A stretch of 64,000 bases of DNA from Cohnella cholangitidis (GTDB taxonomy: Bacteria; Bacillota; Bacilli; Paenibacillales; Paenibacillaceae): contig NZ_CP041969.1 in the NCBI RefSeq assembly GCF_014107495.1, positions 1,733,001 to 1,797,000 on the forward strand. The letters run 5' to 3'. The translations under genes were made by a program, and so were the position numbers. This document shows, piece after piece, positions 8,683-17,082 of the stretch. The stretch's first letter is position 1, and each line of letters starts with the position of its first letter. Under the pieces are notes generated by a model that had not been told where the DNA came from, did no database searches, and worked only from the letters and a program-made list of their open reading frames with translations.

Positions 8683-9675
8683 ATGCGTTTCATAAGCAAC
8701 CGGAACATTACCGATCCGTCGCTCAATCTGGCATTAGAGGAATACGTTCTACGCTCTCTGCCCGATCGGGACGATTACTTATTGTTTTATATCAACGAGC
8801 CGTCGATCATTATCGGCAAAAACCAGAACACGGTCGAGGAAATTAACGCGGAATACGTGGAAGAGAACGGAATTCGCGTCGTTCGAAGGCTTTCGGGGGG
8901 CGGCGCCGTTTATCACGATCTCGGCAATCTGAACTTCAGCTTCATCATGAAAGATGACGGCCGCTCGTTCCATAACTTCAAGAAATTTACCGAGCCAGTC
9001 GTCCAAGCTCTTCGCAAGCTGGGAGTGGAAGCGGAATTGACGGGGCGCAACGATCTGCAGGTCGGCGAACGCAAAATATCAGGTAACGCGCAGTTCTCCA
9101 CGCGAGGCAAAATGTTCAGCCACGGAACGCTGTTGTTCGATTCGGAAATGGAGAACGTCGTCTCCGCGCTGAAAGCGAACGCCGAGAAGTACGTCTCCAA
9201 AGCAACGAAGTCCATCCGAAGCAGAGTCGCCAACATCTCGGAATTTCTGGCGGAGCCGATGACGATCGAGCAATTCAAGACGAGCCTGCTCACATCGCTC
9301 TTCGAAGGCGAGAAGGATATTCCATATTACGAATTGAGCGAGCAGGACTGGGAGAACGTCCGCAAGCTGGCGGACGAACGTTACCGGAGCTGGGAATGGA
9401 ACTACGGCCGTTCGCCGGCGTTTAACGTACGCCAGACGAAACGGATCGAAGGCGCGGGAACGTTCGACGTACGCCTGCAGGTTGAGGACGGAATCATCGC
9501 TGGAGCGACGATCTACGGCGACTTCTTCGGCAGAGGGGATATCGCGGAGTTCGCAGACAAGTTCGTAGGCGTCCGTTATGAAGCCCAGTCGCTTCGAACG
9601 CTGCTACAGGATATCGATATCGCCTATTACTGCGGTCCGGTGACGCCGGAGCAATGGCTGGAGCTCATGCTATAA
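8683..9675 (+). CDS. lplA: Lipoate-protein ligase A
   Basis: A 330-residue ligase that activates free lipoate with ATP and transfers it to the lipoyl domains of 2-oxoacid dehydrogenases or GcvH. The catalytic domain shows 'NRNITDPSLNLALEEYVL', 'EPSIIIGKNQN' and the signature RRLSGGGAVYHDLGNLNFSFI (about residues 68-88), plus the conserved 'ISGNAQF...FSHGTLLFD'. A C-terminal accessory domain follows (from about residue 240), as in full-length LplA/LplJ. The ATG at 8683 has GGAGGAG 7 bases upstream; an in-frame ATG at 8599 has no ribosome site. It stands alone, with a terminator just downstream. Confidence 0.95.
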   Translation: MRFISNRNITDPSLNLALEEYVLRSLPDRDDYLLFYINEPSIIIGKNQNTVEEINAEYVEENGIRVVRRLSGGGAVYHDLGNLNFSFIMKDDGRSFHNFKKFTEPVVQALRKLGVEAELTGRNDLQVGERKISGNAQFSTRGKMFSHGTLLFDSEMENVVSALKANAEKYVSKATKSIRSRVANISEFLAEPMTIEQFKTSLLTSLFEGEKDIPYYELSEQDWENVRKLADERYRSWEWNYGRSPAFNVRQTKRIEGAGTFDVRLQVEDGIIAGATIYGDFFGRGDIAEFADKFVGVRYEAQSLRTLLQDIDIAYYCGPVTPEQWLELML

Positions 9676-9690
9676 CGCATAGATAAAGCG

Positions 9691-9747
9691 AACGCCTAAC
9701 CCGTGCCGGGTCAATTCGATCCGGCGAGGAGTTAGGCGTTTGTTTTT
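9691..9747 (+). terminator. Rho-independent terminator after lplA
   Basis: AACGCCTAAC (9691-9700) pairs with GTTAGGCGTT (9731-9740), followed by a T-rich run (9742-9747). The loop holds a second small GC stem. Confidence 0.9.
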
Positions 9748-9783
9748 CGTACTTACTAAGGTTTCACCTATTGTAAGGGAAAC

Positions 9784-9809
9784 GAAGGCACTTTTTTGGC
9801 CTTGGCGCT
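9784..9809 (-). repeat. Short hairpin element, copy 1
   Basis: Minus strand reads GCGCCAAGGCC-A6-GTGCCTTC, a hairpin around an A6 loop. A near-identical hairpin occurs at 44352-44377 on the other strand. It lies at the 3' end of the DUF1905 gene and may help end its transcript. Function unknown. Confidence 0.4.
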
Positions 9810-9814
9810 TCAAG

Positions 9815-10279
9815 TTACTTTAATTTCTTCCCTTCCGCCAAGAGCGAGATCGACTTGGCGATCCGGGTTCGTCTCGTTTCGAGCTTCTTGGCCGCTTCTA
9901 TCCACGTCACGTATTCCTTCTGATAGGAATAAGCCAAATCGTTGAAAAAGGCGTTCGCTACCGGATGTTCTTCGAGTTCCGCTCGCAAGTCGTCCGGCAC
10001 TCCTACCGCCCTGACTTCCATATCCGATTCCATCGTCACGTGAACGACGGACCCGGTCGTTGCTCCTACGGCGTCCCGCAAAACTTTGTTAACGACCATG
10101 AAATGATTTCCCGTTCCATCCGGCATTAAGGTCCCTCTATAATCGTTTCCGTTCAATGTCCCTTTTACTTTCACATGAGATTTGCTTCCATAAGCTTCCT
10201 CTACGTTGAAGGGTACTTTCAGGAACGTCCAAGTTCCCGTCCCTTCCGGCCTGATTAATTCCGCGTTGAATCGTTGCAA
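9815..10279 (-). CDS. DUF1905 / YdeI (OmdA)-like protein
   Basis: A 154-residue cytosolic protein with two recognisable parts: a DUF1905 beta-barrel-like domain (residues 1-90: 'FNAELIRPEGTGTWTFLKVPFNVEEAYGSKSHVKVKGTLNG.YRGTLMPDGTGNHFMVVNKVLR') and a C-terminal YdeI/OmpD-associated segment ('FNDLAYSYQKEYVTWIEAAKKLETRRTRIAKSISLL'). The combination is common in Firmicutes and Bacteroidetes. The biochemical role is unknown, although some members carry a 'bacteriocin-protection' label. It starts at TTG, with GGGGGAG 5 bases upstream. It is the last of a run of same-strand genes beginning at 14028. Confidence 0.88.
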   Translation of the reverse strand: MQRFNAELIRPEGTGTWTFLKVPFNVEEAYGSKSHVKVKGTLNGNDYRGTLMPDGTGNHFMVVNKVLRDAVGATTGSVVHVTMESDMEVRAVGVPDDLRAELEEHPVANAFFNDLAYSYQKEYVTWIEAAKKLETRRTRIAKSISLLAEGKKLK

Positions 10280-10329
10280 TCCGACTCCCCCATCCAGCCT
10301 ATCCTATTCGTTTGCGCCTCAAGGTCTTC

Positions 10330-10743
10330 TCATTTGGCTCGCATCCGATTGTTTCTTGGATTATGCTCTACTTCGGCGAGCCCTAACTCTTCCATTAACG
10401 GAGGGACGTACATACCGAATCTTCCGCGAAAACCCTTCTTTAAACCGTACCAGCCGCCGATCGGATTGTCCGGGGAACGTCCCCAAGCTTCGACTGTCCC
10501 TTCTTTGGCGGGCTTCTGTTCGTCCGCGCTGCCAAGCTCAATCCAGTCTCCCTTCTCTTTCAGCATCTGATGAAGATCCGCCAGACAACGATAGTCATAA
10601 TGCAGAACCGTTTTGCCGACGGTACAAACCAATATTTCCTTTCCGTCCTTAATGTCTTTATACATCTCGTACTCCGAAGATTGAGGCGGCGTTTTCAGTT
10701 TCCATGGGTTATCTTTCGTTCCGAATTCCATTGTTGTATCCAC
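10330..10743 (-). CDS. Conserved hypothetical protein (DUF6855-like)
   Basis: A 137-residue soluble protein, beginning 'MEFGTKDNPWKLKTPPQSSEYEMYKDIKDGKEILVCTVGKTVLHYDYRCLADLHQMLKEKGDW' and ending in 'GWYGLKKGFRGRFGMYVPPLMEELGLAEVEHN'. I have seen this N-terminal pattern in small conserved proteins of unknown function, but no activity can be assigned. Start is ambiguous: GTG at 10743 lies only 3 bases after AAGGAGG, while ATG at 10731 lies 15 bases after it. The gene follows the amidohydrolase with an 8-base gap, so the two are likely co-transcribed. Confidence 0.75.
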   Translation of the reverse strand: MDTTMEFGTKDNPWKLKTPPQSSEYEMYKDIKDGKEILVCTVGKTVLHYDYRCLADLHQMLKEKGDWIELGSADEQKPAKEGTVEAWGRSPDNPIGGWYGLKKGFRGRFGMYVPPLMEELGLAEVEHNPRNNRMRAK

Positions 10744-10751
10744 GCTCCTCC

Positions 10752-11984
10752 TTATTCCGTATGTATGGATCCCGAGACGATTACGCCCTCATGTATGACG
10801 GCCTGTCTTGGCGCCCTCCTTGCTAGCGCTTCCGCGGAGCAGCTCGCTTGGGCGAGCACGAACGATGCTTTGTCACCGACTGCCGGCCAGATCCTTTTCC
10901 CATCGTCGCTTAAAGGCAGCAAGCCGCCGGTAATGAAACGAAGCGCCCGGGATAAAGAATATTCGTCCGAATAACGATAGAGCTCCGCTAAACGCCCGGC
11001 TTTCTCCAAGTTGTCTCCGTTCCCGAACGGAGACCAATGATCGGTCAGGCTATCCGTTCCGAGCTCTACCTTTACGCCTTTGCTATCAAGCATCGGGATC
11101 GGCATCATCGATCGGCCGATGGGCACGGTTGACGCGATGGAAATTCCGGCTTCGGCGAACCGCTCGGCAAGCCCTTCGGCATCCCGGGAAGACGCGCTCG
11201 CGAATCCGAAAGCGTGGCTAACCGTAACCCTGCCTTGCCATCCCGCTTCTATCGTCAAATCCGCCAATCGGTTCATCGCCGCAAGCCCCGCCGGACCTTG
11301 TTCGTGGAGATGCATATCGACGGGCGCGTTCGTCTCCGCGGCGATGTCCATCATGGCCTGCAAGGAACGCTCCATATCCCCGTCCACGACGGTCGGGTCA
11401 AGCCCGCCGACATGAGTAGCCCCTAGCCTCATCGCCTGTCTGACTAAATCCGTCGATTGAGAATGCAGAAGACCGTGCTGCGGAAAAGCGACGATCTCAT
11501 AACTCATTTTGTCTTTATTGGCTTCTAACGCAGCCTTGGCGACCTCTAATCCTCGCATGCCGCTTGTCGGCTCAATGTTCACGTGACCGCGCACGAAAGT
11601 CGAACCGTGCTTAAGCAGCAATTCCAGAATTCTCCCCGCTCTATCAGGTGCTGTCGGCAGGAGACGGGGAATCAATTCCTTCTCTTCCTCGATTCGGTCG
11701 AAAATGCTGTCCGCGGGATTAACCGCCTTCCAAGGTCCGCCATAGTACGTTTTGTCCAGATGGATATGCATATCCTTAAAGGAGGGAAGCAACAGCAGAT
11801 CTTTGGCGTCCAATCTCGTCAGCTTGTCATCCGGGGCAATTGCGCCAAACGTAATTTCCGCTATCGTCCCGTCATGAATTCGAATATGGGCGATCCGGGT
11901 TTCCGTTCCCGACACTCTGCCCTTCTCGTATTGAAATCCGGTTTCCAATCTTGCATTTTGCAGCCAATAAGAGGTTGGGTTCAT
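10752..11984 (-). CDS. Amidohydrolase, cytosine deaminase (CodA)-like
   Basis: A 410-residue metal-dependent hydrolase of the amidohydrolase superfamily. The TIM-barrel metal ligands are visible in order: HxH in 'FKDMHIHLDKTYYGG', 'FPQHGLLHS', 'MHLHEQGPAG', 'SHAFGFA' and Asp in 'LGTDSLTDHWSPFGNGDNL'. They match the layout of cytosine deaminase (HxH, FPQ, HxxE, SH, D), so deamination of a cytosine-like or other N-heterocyclic amide is the best guess. The second residue after the histidine differs from E. coli CodA, so the substrate may differ. It lies 30 bases after the small membrane protein gene and 8 bases before the hypothetical gene. Confidence 0.88.
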   Translation of the reverse strand: MNPTSYWLQNARLETGFQYEKGRVSGTETRIAHIRIHDGTIAEITFGAIAPDDKLTRLDAKDLLLLPSFKDMHIHLDKTYYGGPWKAVNPADSIFDRIEEEKELIPRLLPTAPDRAGRILELLLKHGSTFVRGHVNIEPTSGMRGLEVAKAALEANKDKMSYEIVAFPQHGLLHSQSTDLVRQAMRLGATHVGGLDPTVVDGDMERSLQAMMDIAAETNAPVDMHLHEQGPAGLAAMNRLADLTIEAGWQGRVTVSHAFGFASASSRDAEGLAERFAEAGISIASTVPIGRSMMPIPMLDSKGVKVELGTDSLTDHWSPFGNGDNLEKAGRLAELYRYSDEYSLSRALRFITGGLLPLSDDGKRIWPAVGDKASFVLAQASCSAEALARRAPRQAVIHEGVIVSGSIHTE

Positions 11985-12013
11985 ATTCGCATCGCCTTTT
12001 CTAGTTGTCGTAT

Positions 12014-12508
12014 TTATGAGAAACGTTTGTTATGGATTTGCTTATATACTTCCCCGATCATTTCATCCTTAGTAGACGGCAGAATCAGTATGCACGCGCA
12101 GATCCGCCTATAAACCTCCGCTTTGATTTTCCCGTCCAACAGAAGCTGATCCAGCAACGGAAGACGAAATTGTTCAATCGGCAAATAGGCGATAAGCTGG
12201 GCATTCCCTTGTCCAGGGTTCAGCACTACGCGAATCCCGTTCAATTGCGGATAGATCCAGGAGCCGAATTCCTCTACGATCGCGAAGTTCTCCTTGTTAG
12301 CCCGCATGATGTCCGGTTGATTCGTAGGCAACGAAACGGTATATACCATTCGATCGAAAGAAAATTTAACGTCTTCCAATTTATAACCTAATCGCATCAG
12401 TTTTCTCGAAGCGAACAGCCTTAAGGCTAAGCTGTAGTTCTTTCTATTGAATAACAATCCGATTATGAAAATACCGAACAAACAGACGGACGCTATCATC
12501 GAATTCAC
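12014..12508 (-). CDS. Small membrane-anchored protein coupled to the diguanylate cyclase
   Basis: A 164-residue protein with one N-terminal membrane helix (residues 2-20, 'SMIASVCLFGIFIIGLLF') followed by a mixed alpha/beta cytosolic part. No family recognised. It starts at GTG inside the overlap GTGA (12505-12508) shared with the stop codon of the upstream GGDEF gene, which implies translational coupling and a linked job. An alternative start is the ATG at 12499. Confidence 0.75.
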   Translation of the reverse strand: MNSMIASVCLFGIFIIGLLFNRKNYSLALRLFASRKLMRLGYKLEDVKFSFDRMVYTVSLPTNQPDIMRANKENFAIVEEFGSWIYPQLNGIRVVLNPGQGNAQLIAYLPIEQFRLPLLDQLLLDGKIKAEVYRRICACILILPSTKDEMIGEVYKQIHNKRFS

Positions 12509-14028
12509 GGCAGAACCACTCCTTCCGCATGGACGATTACCCGGTTTTTGCCGCTGCGCTTCGCTTCATAGAGAGCGGAATCGGCCATGTCCTGCAGGTG
12601 CTGAACGCTCATTCCCGGATGATAGGAAGCCAGCCCGACGCTTATCGTCAGCTTGCCCGAAGGCTGATTCTCCCCGTTGCGGAACGGATGACGTTCCACG
12701 GCGGCGCGAATGTCCTCGGCAATCTTCAGAGCCTCGTCGGGAGATACGTCCGGCAGAAGAGCTACGAACTCTTCTCCTCCGAACCGACAGGGGACGTGCG
12801 TCCCGGTAACCAAATTCGCGATGATGTTCGCTACCCCGATGAGCGCATTGTTTCCTTCCAGATGCCCGTTCGTATCGTTGTAATGTTTGAAATAATCAAT
12901 ATCCGCGATGATCAGCGACAACCTGATATCGCCCCGCTCGGCTTCAAGAGCTAGTTTATGCAACGTATCTTGGTAATAACGTTGATTGTACAGGCCGGTT
13001 AAACCGTCCGTTATCGACATCCGTTGCGTTCGCTCGTATAACCGGGAGTTCTCGATCGCTACGGAAGCCTGCGCCGCTAGCGGAACGATGCTATCGATCT
13101 CTTCGAGATCGAGCGGCTGATGGTTAACGTTATTGTCTACGACGATCACGCCGAGCATTTTACCCTGATTAAGCATGGGTACGACCGCAAAGGAAGACAT
13201 GCGGAACGTCTCCGCCAGCTGGCGTTGAACGGTGTCCGCCCAGTCGAGATCGCGAACGATGATCGGCTTCTTCTCCGTTAATGCTTGATGAAACACATGA
13301 TCCCCGGAACGCAACGGAATTTCCATCCCGCGAAGCAGTTCAATCAAGTGGAAATCGCGGAATTGAGCATCCTCCCTCAACTCGATGAAGTCTCCCAAGT
13401 TCATTCTCCTGCTCACGACGTTGTTCCAAGTTCGGATCCCCTCGTCCTTGCTCATGGATCCGATCCCTACCGCTCCTTGCAGGAAGGTCTCGTTCTCATT
13501 TACCAAGAAAAGAAGAGCCCTGTTGAATCCTAACCCGTATCCGGCGGTAATCGCGGTCAGAATAATATGAAGCAGCTTGCCGACCTCCATCGTACTCTGT
13601 ATCGCGATACTGATTTCTTTAAGGATGGATAGATGCCTGGACTGCTTGTATAGTTGACCGAGCCACACCCTGTCGGACAACTGCTTCCTTTGTTTCTGCC
13701 GGTAGAGCAGCACTCCGAAAACCGCGGCCAACGCGAGCACCATCGTCAGGTACCAGCCCGTCTCGCTCTTTGCGTACGTTAATGTTGCAGCAACGACTAC
13801 CGATGCGAATGCCCCATATATCGAGAAGCTATAGGAAACCAGAAACACGAATACCGCATATAAAATAAACGCAAATTCGCCTAACCCGCCATATAGGGAG
13901 ATCGTTTCTACCATCGCGAAAGAAACAAAGCACAAGAGAAGCCTGTTCCAGAACGGGGATAGATAAAAACGGACAAACGATCCTGCCAGTACGAACGTGA
14001 AGGTAAAAGCAAACTCAAGCGGGATCAT
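12505..14028 (-). CDS. Membrane-bound GAF-GGDEF diguanylate cyclase
   Basis: A 507-residue enzyme predicted to make cyclic di-GMP from two GTP. Hydrophobic helices occupy about residues 5-130 (four to five segments), a GAF sensory domain about residues 140-320, and GGDEF about residues 335-505. The active-site motif is GGEEF ('CRFGGEEFVALLPD'), an accepted active variant, with 'IIADIDYFKHYND' as the metal/substrate site. The inhibitory I-site RxxD is absent: the aligned residues are TGTH, so product inhibition is not expected there. ATG at 14028 has AGGAG 7 bases upstream; an in-frame ATG at 14064 lacks a site. It may feed the c-di-GMP riboswitch at 32.6 kb. Confidence 0.93.
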   Translation of the reverse strand: MIPLEFAFTFTFVLAGSFVRFYLSPFWNRLLLCFVSFAMVETISLYGGLGEFAFILYAVFVFLVSYSFSIYGAFASVVVAATLTYAKSETGWYLTMVLALAAVFGVLLYRQKQRKQLSDRVWLGQLYKQSRHLSILKEISIAIQSTMEVGKLLHIILTAITAGYGLGFNRALLFLVNENETFLQGAVGIGSMSKDEGIRTWNNVVSRRMNLGDFIELREDAQFRDFHLIELLRGMEIPLRSGDHVFHQALTEKKPIIVRDLDWADTVQRQLAETFRMSSFAVVPMLNQGKMLGVIVVDNNVNHQPLDLEEIDSIVPLAAQASVAIENSRLYERTQRMSITDGLTGLYNQRYYQDTLHKLALEAERGDIRLSLIIADIDYFKHYNDTNGHLEGNNALIGVANIIANLVTGTHVPCRFGGEEFVALLPDVSPDEALKIAEDIRAAVERHPFRNGENQPSGKLTISVGLASYHPGMSVQHLQDMADSALYEAKRSGKNRVIVHAEGVVLP

Positions 14029-14103
14029 AGCGTGACTCCTCTCGATGATATCGAAAGTATACAATTCGACGTTTTTCGAGGTTTTCCTTTTGCCTTCATT
14101 AAT

Positions 14104-14135
14104 ATAAAAAAGCCAGGGAATCGCTTCCCTGGCTT
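14104..14135 (-). terminator. Terminator after the secreted protein gene
   Basis: AGCCAGGGAA (14111-14120) pairs with TTCCCTGGCT (14125-14134) around a 4-base loop. On the minus strand it is followed by TTTTTTATATT. Confidence 0.85.
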
Positions 14136-14150
14136 TCTTGCGCGTACTCG

Positions 14151-15122
14151 TTATGCATTAGAACCCGGATATACTTTCAATTCCGAAAGCGTGAATCCGA
14201 TGTCGCCGTCCGAGCTCTTCGGCGTATCGTAAATTTTATCGAATCGAATGATGAATAAATGCGAATCTTCCGGATCGGACTCAAAGGTAATCTCCTTCGT
14301 ATCCCCGGCGTTCACCCTTACCTCGTCGTCTCCCGACCCTTCCGCGGTAACGTTGAGGTCGGACGTGCCCGTATTCTTAAACTTAAAAGTCACTTTAGTC
14401 GCATTGGATTCGGAAATGACGATTTGCGAGAAATGCGATTTATTGTTCACGAACTTACCGTTCGAGAGCTTCAGGTCTTCGTATTCCAGCATAAACAGGT
14501 CTATCAAATCCTGAGTCGTAAAATAATCTCCGCTTGCCGCAGACGAATCGTCGAGATCGAGGCCGCTATCGTCCTCGGCTGCCAGATTATCGAAATAATC
14601 CTCGCCGTACCGATCGGTCAGCAACGCGTTCAGTTTGGTTTGAACTTTGTCCGGGAGGGAATCCGCATCTTCGATCCGCTTGCTGTCTCCCGTTTTCTCG
14701 GTAACGAACTTAACGACTCCCTTGGAATTGAGCAAATAAACATAGACCGTATAATCCGCCACGGTGAATCCTTCGGGCGTTGCCGTTAATAAGTAACCCT
14801 TCAACTTAAATCCTTGGCCCAAACTCTTGGTCGCGGCGCCGTACTTCGTAATGTTCAAATTAAAATGCTTAAGGTAACCGTCGTTATCCACTATAAAATC
14901 CTTGATCCCTTCGAACGCCTCTATAGACGAGGAAGTCACTTTGATCGACGGATGCAGGATTTTTTTGATTAAAGTCAAATCCCCGGTTTCGACCGCGGTC
15001 AAATACTTCGAAATGACGGCTAACTGCGCTTTGCTCGGTGCATTGGAATTAGCGGCGAATACCGAACTGCCGTTAGCTAACGCCAAAACAAACAATAACA
15101 ATACGGAAATGGCTTTTTTCAT
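14151..15122 (-). CDS. Secreted protein of unknown function
   Basis: A 323-residue exported protein with a Sec signal peptide (MKKAISVLLLFVLALANGSSVFA|A). The N-terminal half resembles NTF2-like 'calcineurin/SnoaL' helices ('SKAQLAVISKYLTAVETGDLTLIKKILHPSIKV', about residues 30-120). An acidic linker rich in Asp/Ser follows (about 180-200), and then a C-terminal beta-sandwich ('VTFKFKNTGTSDLNVTAEGSGDDEVRVNAGDTKEITFES', about 240-300). No enzyme motif seen. ATG at 15122 was chosen because the signal peptide starts there; GAGGAG lies 12 bases upstream. It is a single gene with terminators on both sides. Confidence 0.8.
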   Translation of the reverse strand: MKKAISVLLLFVLALANGSSVFAANSNAPSKAQLAVISKYLTAVETGDLTLIKKILHPSIKVTSSSIEAFEGIKDFIVDNDGYLKHFNLNITKYGAATKSLGQGFKLKGYLLTATPEGFTVADYTVYVYLLNSKGVVKFVTEKTGDSKRIEDADSLPDKVQTKLNALLTDRYGEDYFDNLAAEDDSGLDLDDSSAASGDYFTTQDLIDLFMLEYEDLKLSNGKFVNNKSHFSQIVISESNATKVTFKFKNTGTSDLNVTAEGSGDDEVRVNAGDTKEITFESDPEDSHLFIIRFDKIYDTPKSSDGDIGFTLSELKVYPGSNA

Positions 15123-15207
15123 GTACGCTGACAACTCCTCTAGTTTAACTTCCCCGTATTTCTATACGACTTTTTCCTACATTTTCCTCTTTGTTTCGCA
15201 TGAAAAT

Positions 15208-15253
15208 ACAAAAAAAGCTATCCCATTGACCCATTCGGGTTCAGTGGGATAGC
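15208..15253 (-). terminator. Terminator after the GH78 gene
   Basis: GCTATCCCA (15217-15225) pairs with TGGGATAGC (15245-15253). The inner ACCC/GGGT stem extends it, and seven T residues follow on the minus strand. Confidence 0.85.
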
Positions 15254-15271
15254 CAAGCTTGCAGTCATGCG

Positions 15272-16948
15272 TCATTCCGTAATAACACGGATTGGTTCAG
15301 GAGCCTCGATCTGAGAGATAACCGATCCATCCCGCTGCTTCTCATGCCGTACTCGGATTTCTCCGTGCGGCGTCGGATAAGTCCCTTCCACCCAATCCAA
15401 ATCTCCAAGCCGCGGCTTGATCCGCACGGTCGCGCAACCGGGTTCGATCGTTTGCACGCCTAGCACGTATTCGGACAACCAAGCGGTCGGACCCGATGCC
15501 CAACCGTGGCAGAGGCTATGCCGGAAACCAACGTAACAGTAGTCGCCGTACGTGCCGTGGACGTCCACTTTGCCTGGCGGCGTCAATTCGTCGATCCGCG
15601 CCGCGTTCTCGAGCCAGCGGATGTCGAAGTCTTCCCAGAACGTCGTCGCTCCCAGAGCCAGCATACCGCCCCAATATTGCCTGATGACGTCCAAGCTTCC
15701 CGTAATATCGCCCGCTTCTCCCTTTGCCTTAAGCACATAATAACCAAGAAAAGTCGATATTCGGTGAGCGCCGTCTACGGAGAGCACCTCGTCGTTCACG
15801 GTGGCCGGGTCGGCCAACCCCGACAATGCCATGAGCGCCGCCGCTTGCTTGCTATTGCCATGCCCCGGAATAGGCTTGCGCAGTTTCTCTATGGCTCCTT
15901 GACACCGTTCCGCCGTTGCGTGCTCTTGCAAATGCTCGCACAAAGCTTTTCCCGCGGCTATCGCCAATAACGCCAGAGCATGAACTCCCGCTTGAACCGC
16001 TCGTTCGTTCGACCTTGTCGGCCAATCCAAAAAAGGTTCGGGCGCTTGGAAGCTGCCGTCCTCCGCAATTTGCTCGATGAGCTGCGACAGAAGCCCGGTC
16101 AAGTAGGTCCGTTGTTCGGCTAAATAACGCTTATCCCCATGTTGGAGATACCAATCATGCTGTATCAATATCCACCACATCGAATAACTCGGGAAGTTGT
16201 TCATCCATCTCGGAAGAGGAGTCTCGTCTCTGATGAGGTCCAAGCTGTCGGACACCACTTCATTGCGTCCGAACACCGCATGAATCGTGGAAATTTCCGG
16301 GTGCAAGTCTCCAACCCATACGAGCCGGTCTCTCTTGATCCCATCCCACAAGTAATTTTGCATATTCAAGTGAACGGTATACGCGCCGGTCATCCAGATT
16401 TCGTCTAGCAGCGGATCGCTGGAACGAAAGCTTCCTTTGTATTCAAGATCCCGATAGAGCGCCACGGCGCGAATGCTTTTGATCTGGATGTAGCTGTTAC
16501 GATCCAATAGATCAATTCGTACAAAACGGAAACCCGTCTGGCCGATCTCCGTTGTTCCCATGAAGCTGCTGATGGGCACGATCAGATCTCTGACCGCGTG
16601 ATCGTTCGTTGCGCTTCCCCCCTCTATTTCGCTCATGGCTTCCATGACCGATTCTCCGAAACGCACTCGGATTCGCGAGGTTTTCCTCATCTCCTCCGCC
16701 GTCCATACCGTGATCTCGATTCCGCCATGGCATTCTTTGCCGAAATCAAGCAACAGGCCGGCTGACGCTTCCTCTTCATTGCGCAACAAGCAGGCTTCGC
16801 TAGCAGTCAGAGTAGCTTGGCCATTATGTTCCCTTAACAGTACTTCCGCTCCTTCTACCGTAGCGCTCTCTTCCGAGGATTGCCAAACGATCCGCTTGGG
16901 CGTAATATAAGCCCGGGTTCGAGAGTCTTTCTTATCGCCGATTATCAT
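15272..16948 (-). CDS. Glycoside hydrolase family 78-like (alpha-L-rhamnosidase type)
   Basis: A 558-residue cytosolic glycosidase without signal peptide. An N-terminal beta-sandwich (about residues 1-170) is followed by the (alpha/alpha)6 barrel, with the family hallmarks 'LWDGIKRDRLVWVGDLHPE' (equivalent of the D-x-R-x-x-x-x-W-x-G-D acid motif) and 'LGATTFWEDFDI' (catalytic Glu). 'SLCHGWASGPTAWLSEYVLGV' marks the end of the barrel and a small C-terminal beta domain follows. It is shorter than typical multi-domain GH78 enzymes. Inferred role: removing alpha-L-rhamnosyl or similar residues from sugars brought in by the nearby importer. An AAGTATAC-type operator lies upstream (16982-17011). 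Confidence 0.88.
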   Translation of the reverse strand: MIIGDKKDSRTRAYITPKRIVWQSSEESATVEGAEVLLREHNGQATLTASEACLLRNEEEASAGLLLDFGKECHGGIEITVWTAEEMRKTSRIRVRFGESVMEAMSEIEGGSATNDHAVRDLIVPISSFMGTTEIGQTGFRFVRIDLLDRNSYIQIKSIRAVALYRDLEYKGSFRSSDPLLDEIWMTGAYTVHLNMQNYLWDGIKRDRLVWVGDLHPEISTIHAVFGRNEVVSDSLDLIRDETPLPRWMNNFPSYSMWWILIQHDWYLQHGDKRYLAEQRTYLTGLLSQLIEQIAEDGSFQAPEPFLDWPTRSNERAVQAGVHALALLAIAAGKALCEHLQEHATAERCQGAIEKLRKPIPGHGNSKQAAALMALSGLADPATVNDEVLSVDGAHRISTFLGYYVLKAKGEAGDITGSLDVIRQYWGGMLALGATTFWEDFDIRWLENAARIDELTPPGKVDVHGTYGDYCYVGFRHSLCHGWASGPTAWLSEYVLGVQTIEPGCATVRIKPRLGDLDWVEGTYPTPHGEIRVRHEKQRDGSVISQIEAPEPIRVITE

Positions 16949-16981
16949 TTTGCATCCTCCAGACCATGAATCCTTTCTATT

Positions 16982-17011
16982 AAGTATACATTATACACGT
17001 AATATATACTT
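16982..17011 (-). promoter_or_regulatory. AAGTATAC operator-like site upstream of GH78 gene
   Basis: AAGTATAC (16982-16989) and TATACTT (17005-17011) form an inverted pair. The motif recurs before the GntR/LacI-type gene, importer II and the second GH78 gene. Confidence 0.55.
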
Positions 17012-17049
17012 TATAACAAGCGAACTATAGATCGATTAATTAATAGATA

Positions 17050-17074
17050 TAAAAAAAACGCCTCTCGGCGTTTT
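17050..17074 (-). terminator. Terminator after the GntR/LacI-type regulator
   Basis: Minus strand AAAACGCC-gaga-GGCGTTTT hairpin (17055-17074) followed by eight T residues (17051-17058). Confidence 0.9.
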
Positions 17075-17082
17075 CTCAAACT

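Noticed and set aside
14029-14064. Longer start for the diguanylate cyclase
   Set aside because: Its extra residues cover the AGGAG site serving the ATG at 14028, and add a charged stretch before the first membrane helix.
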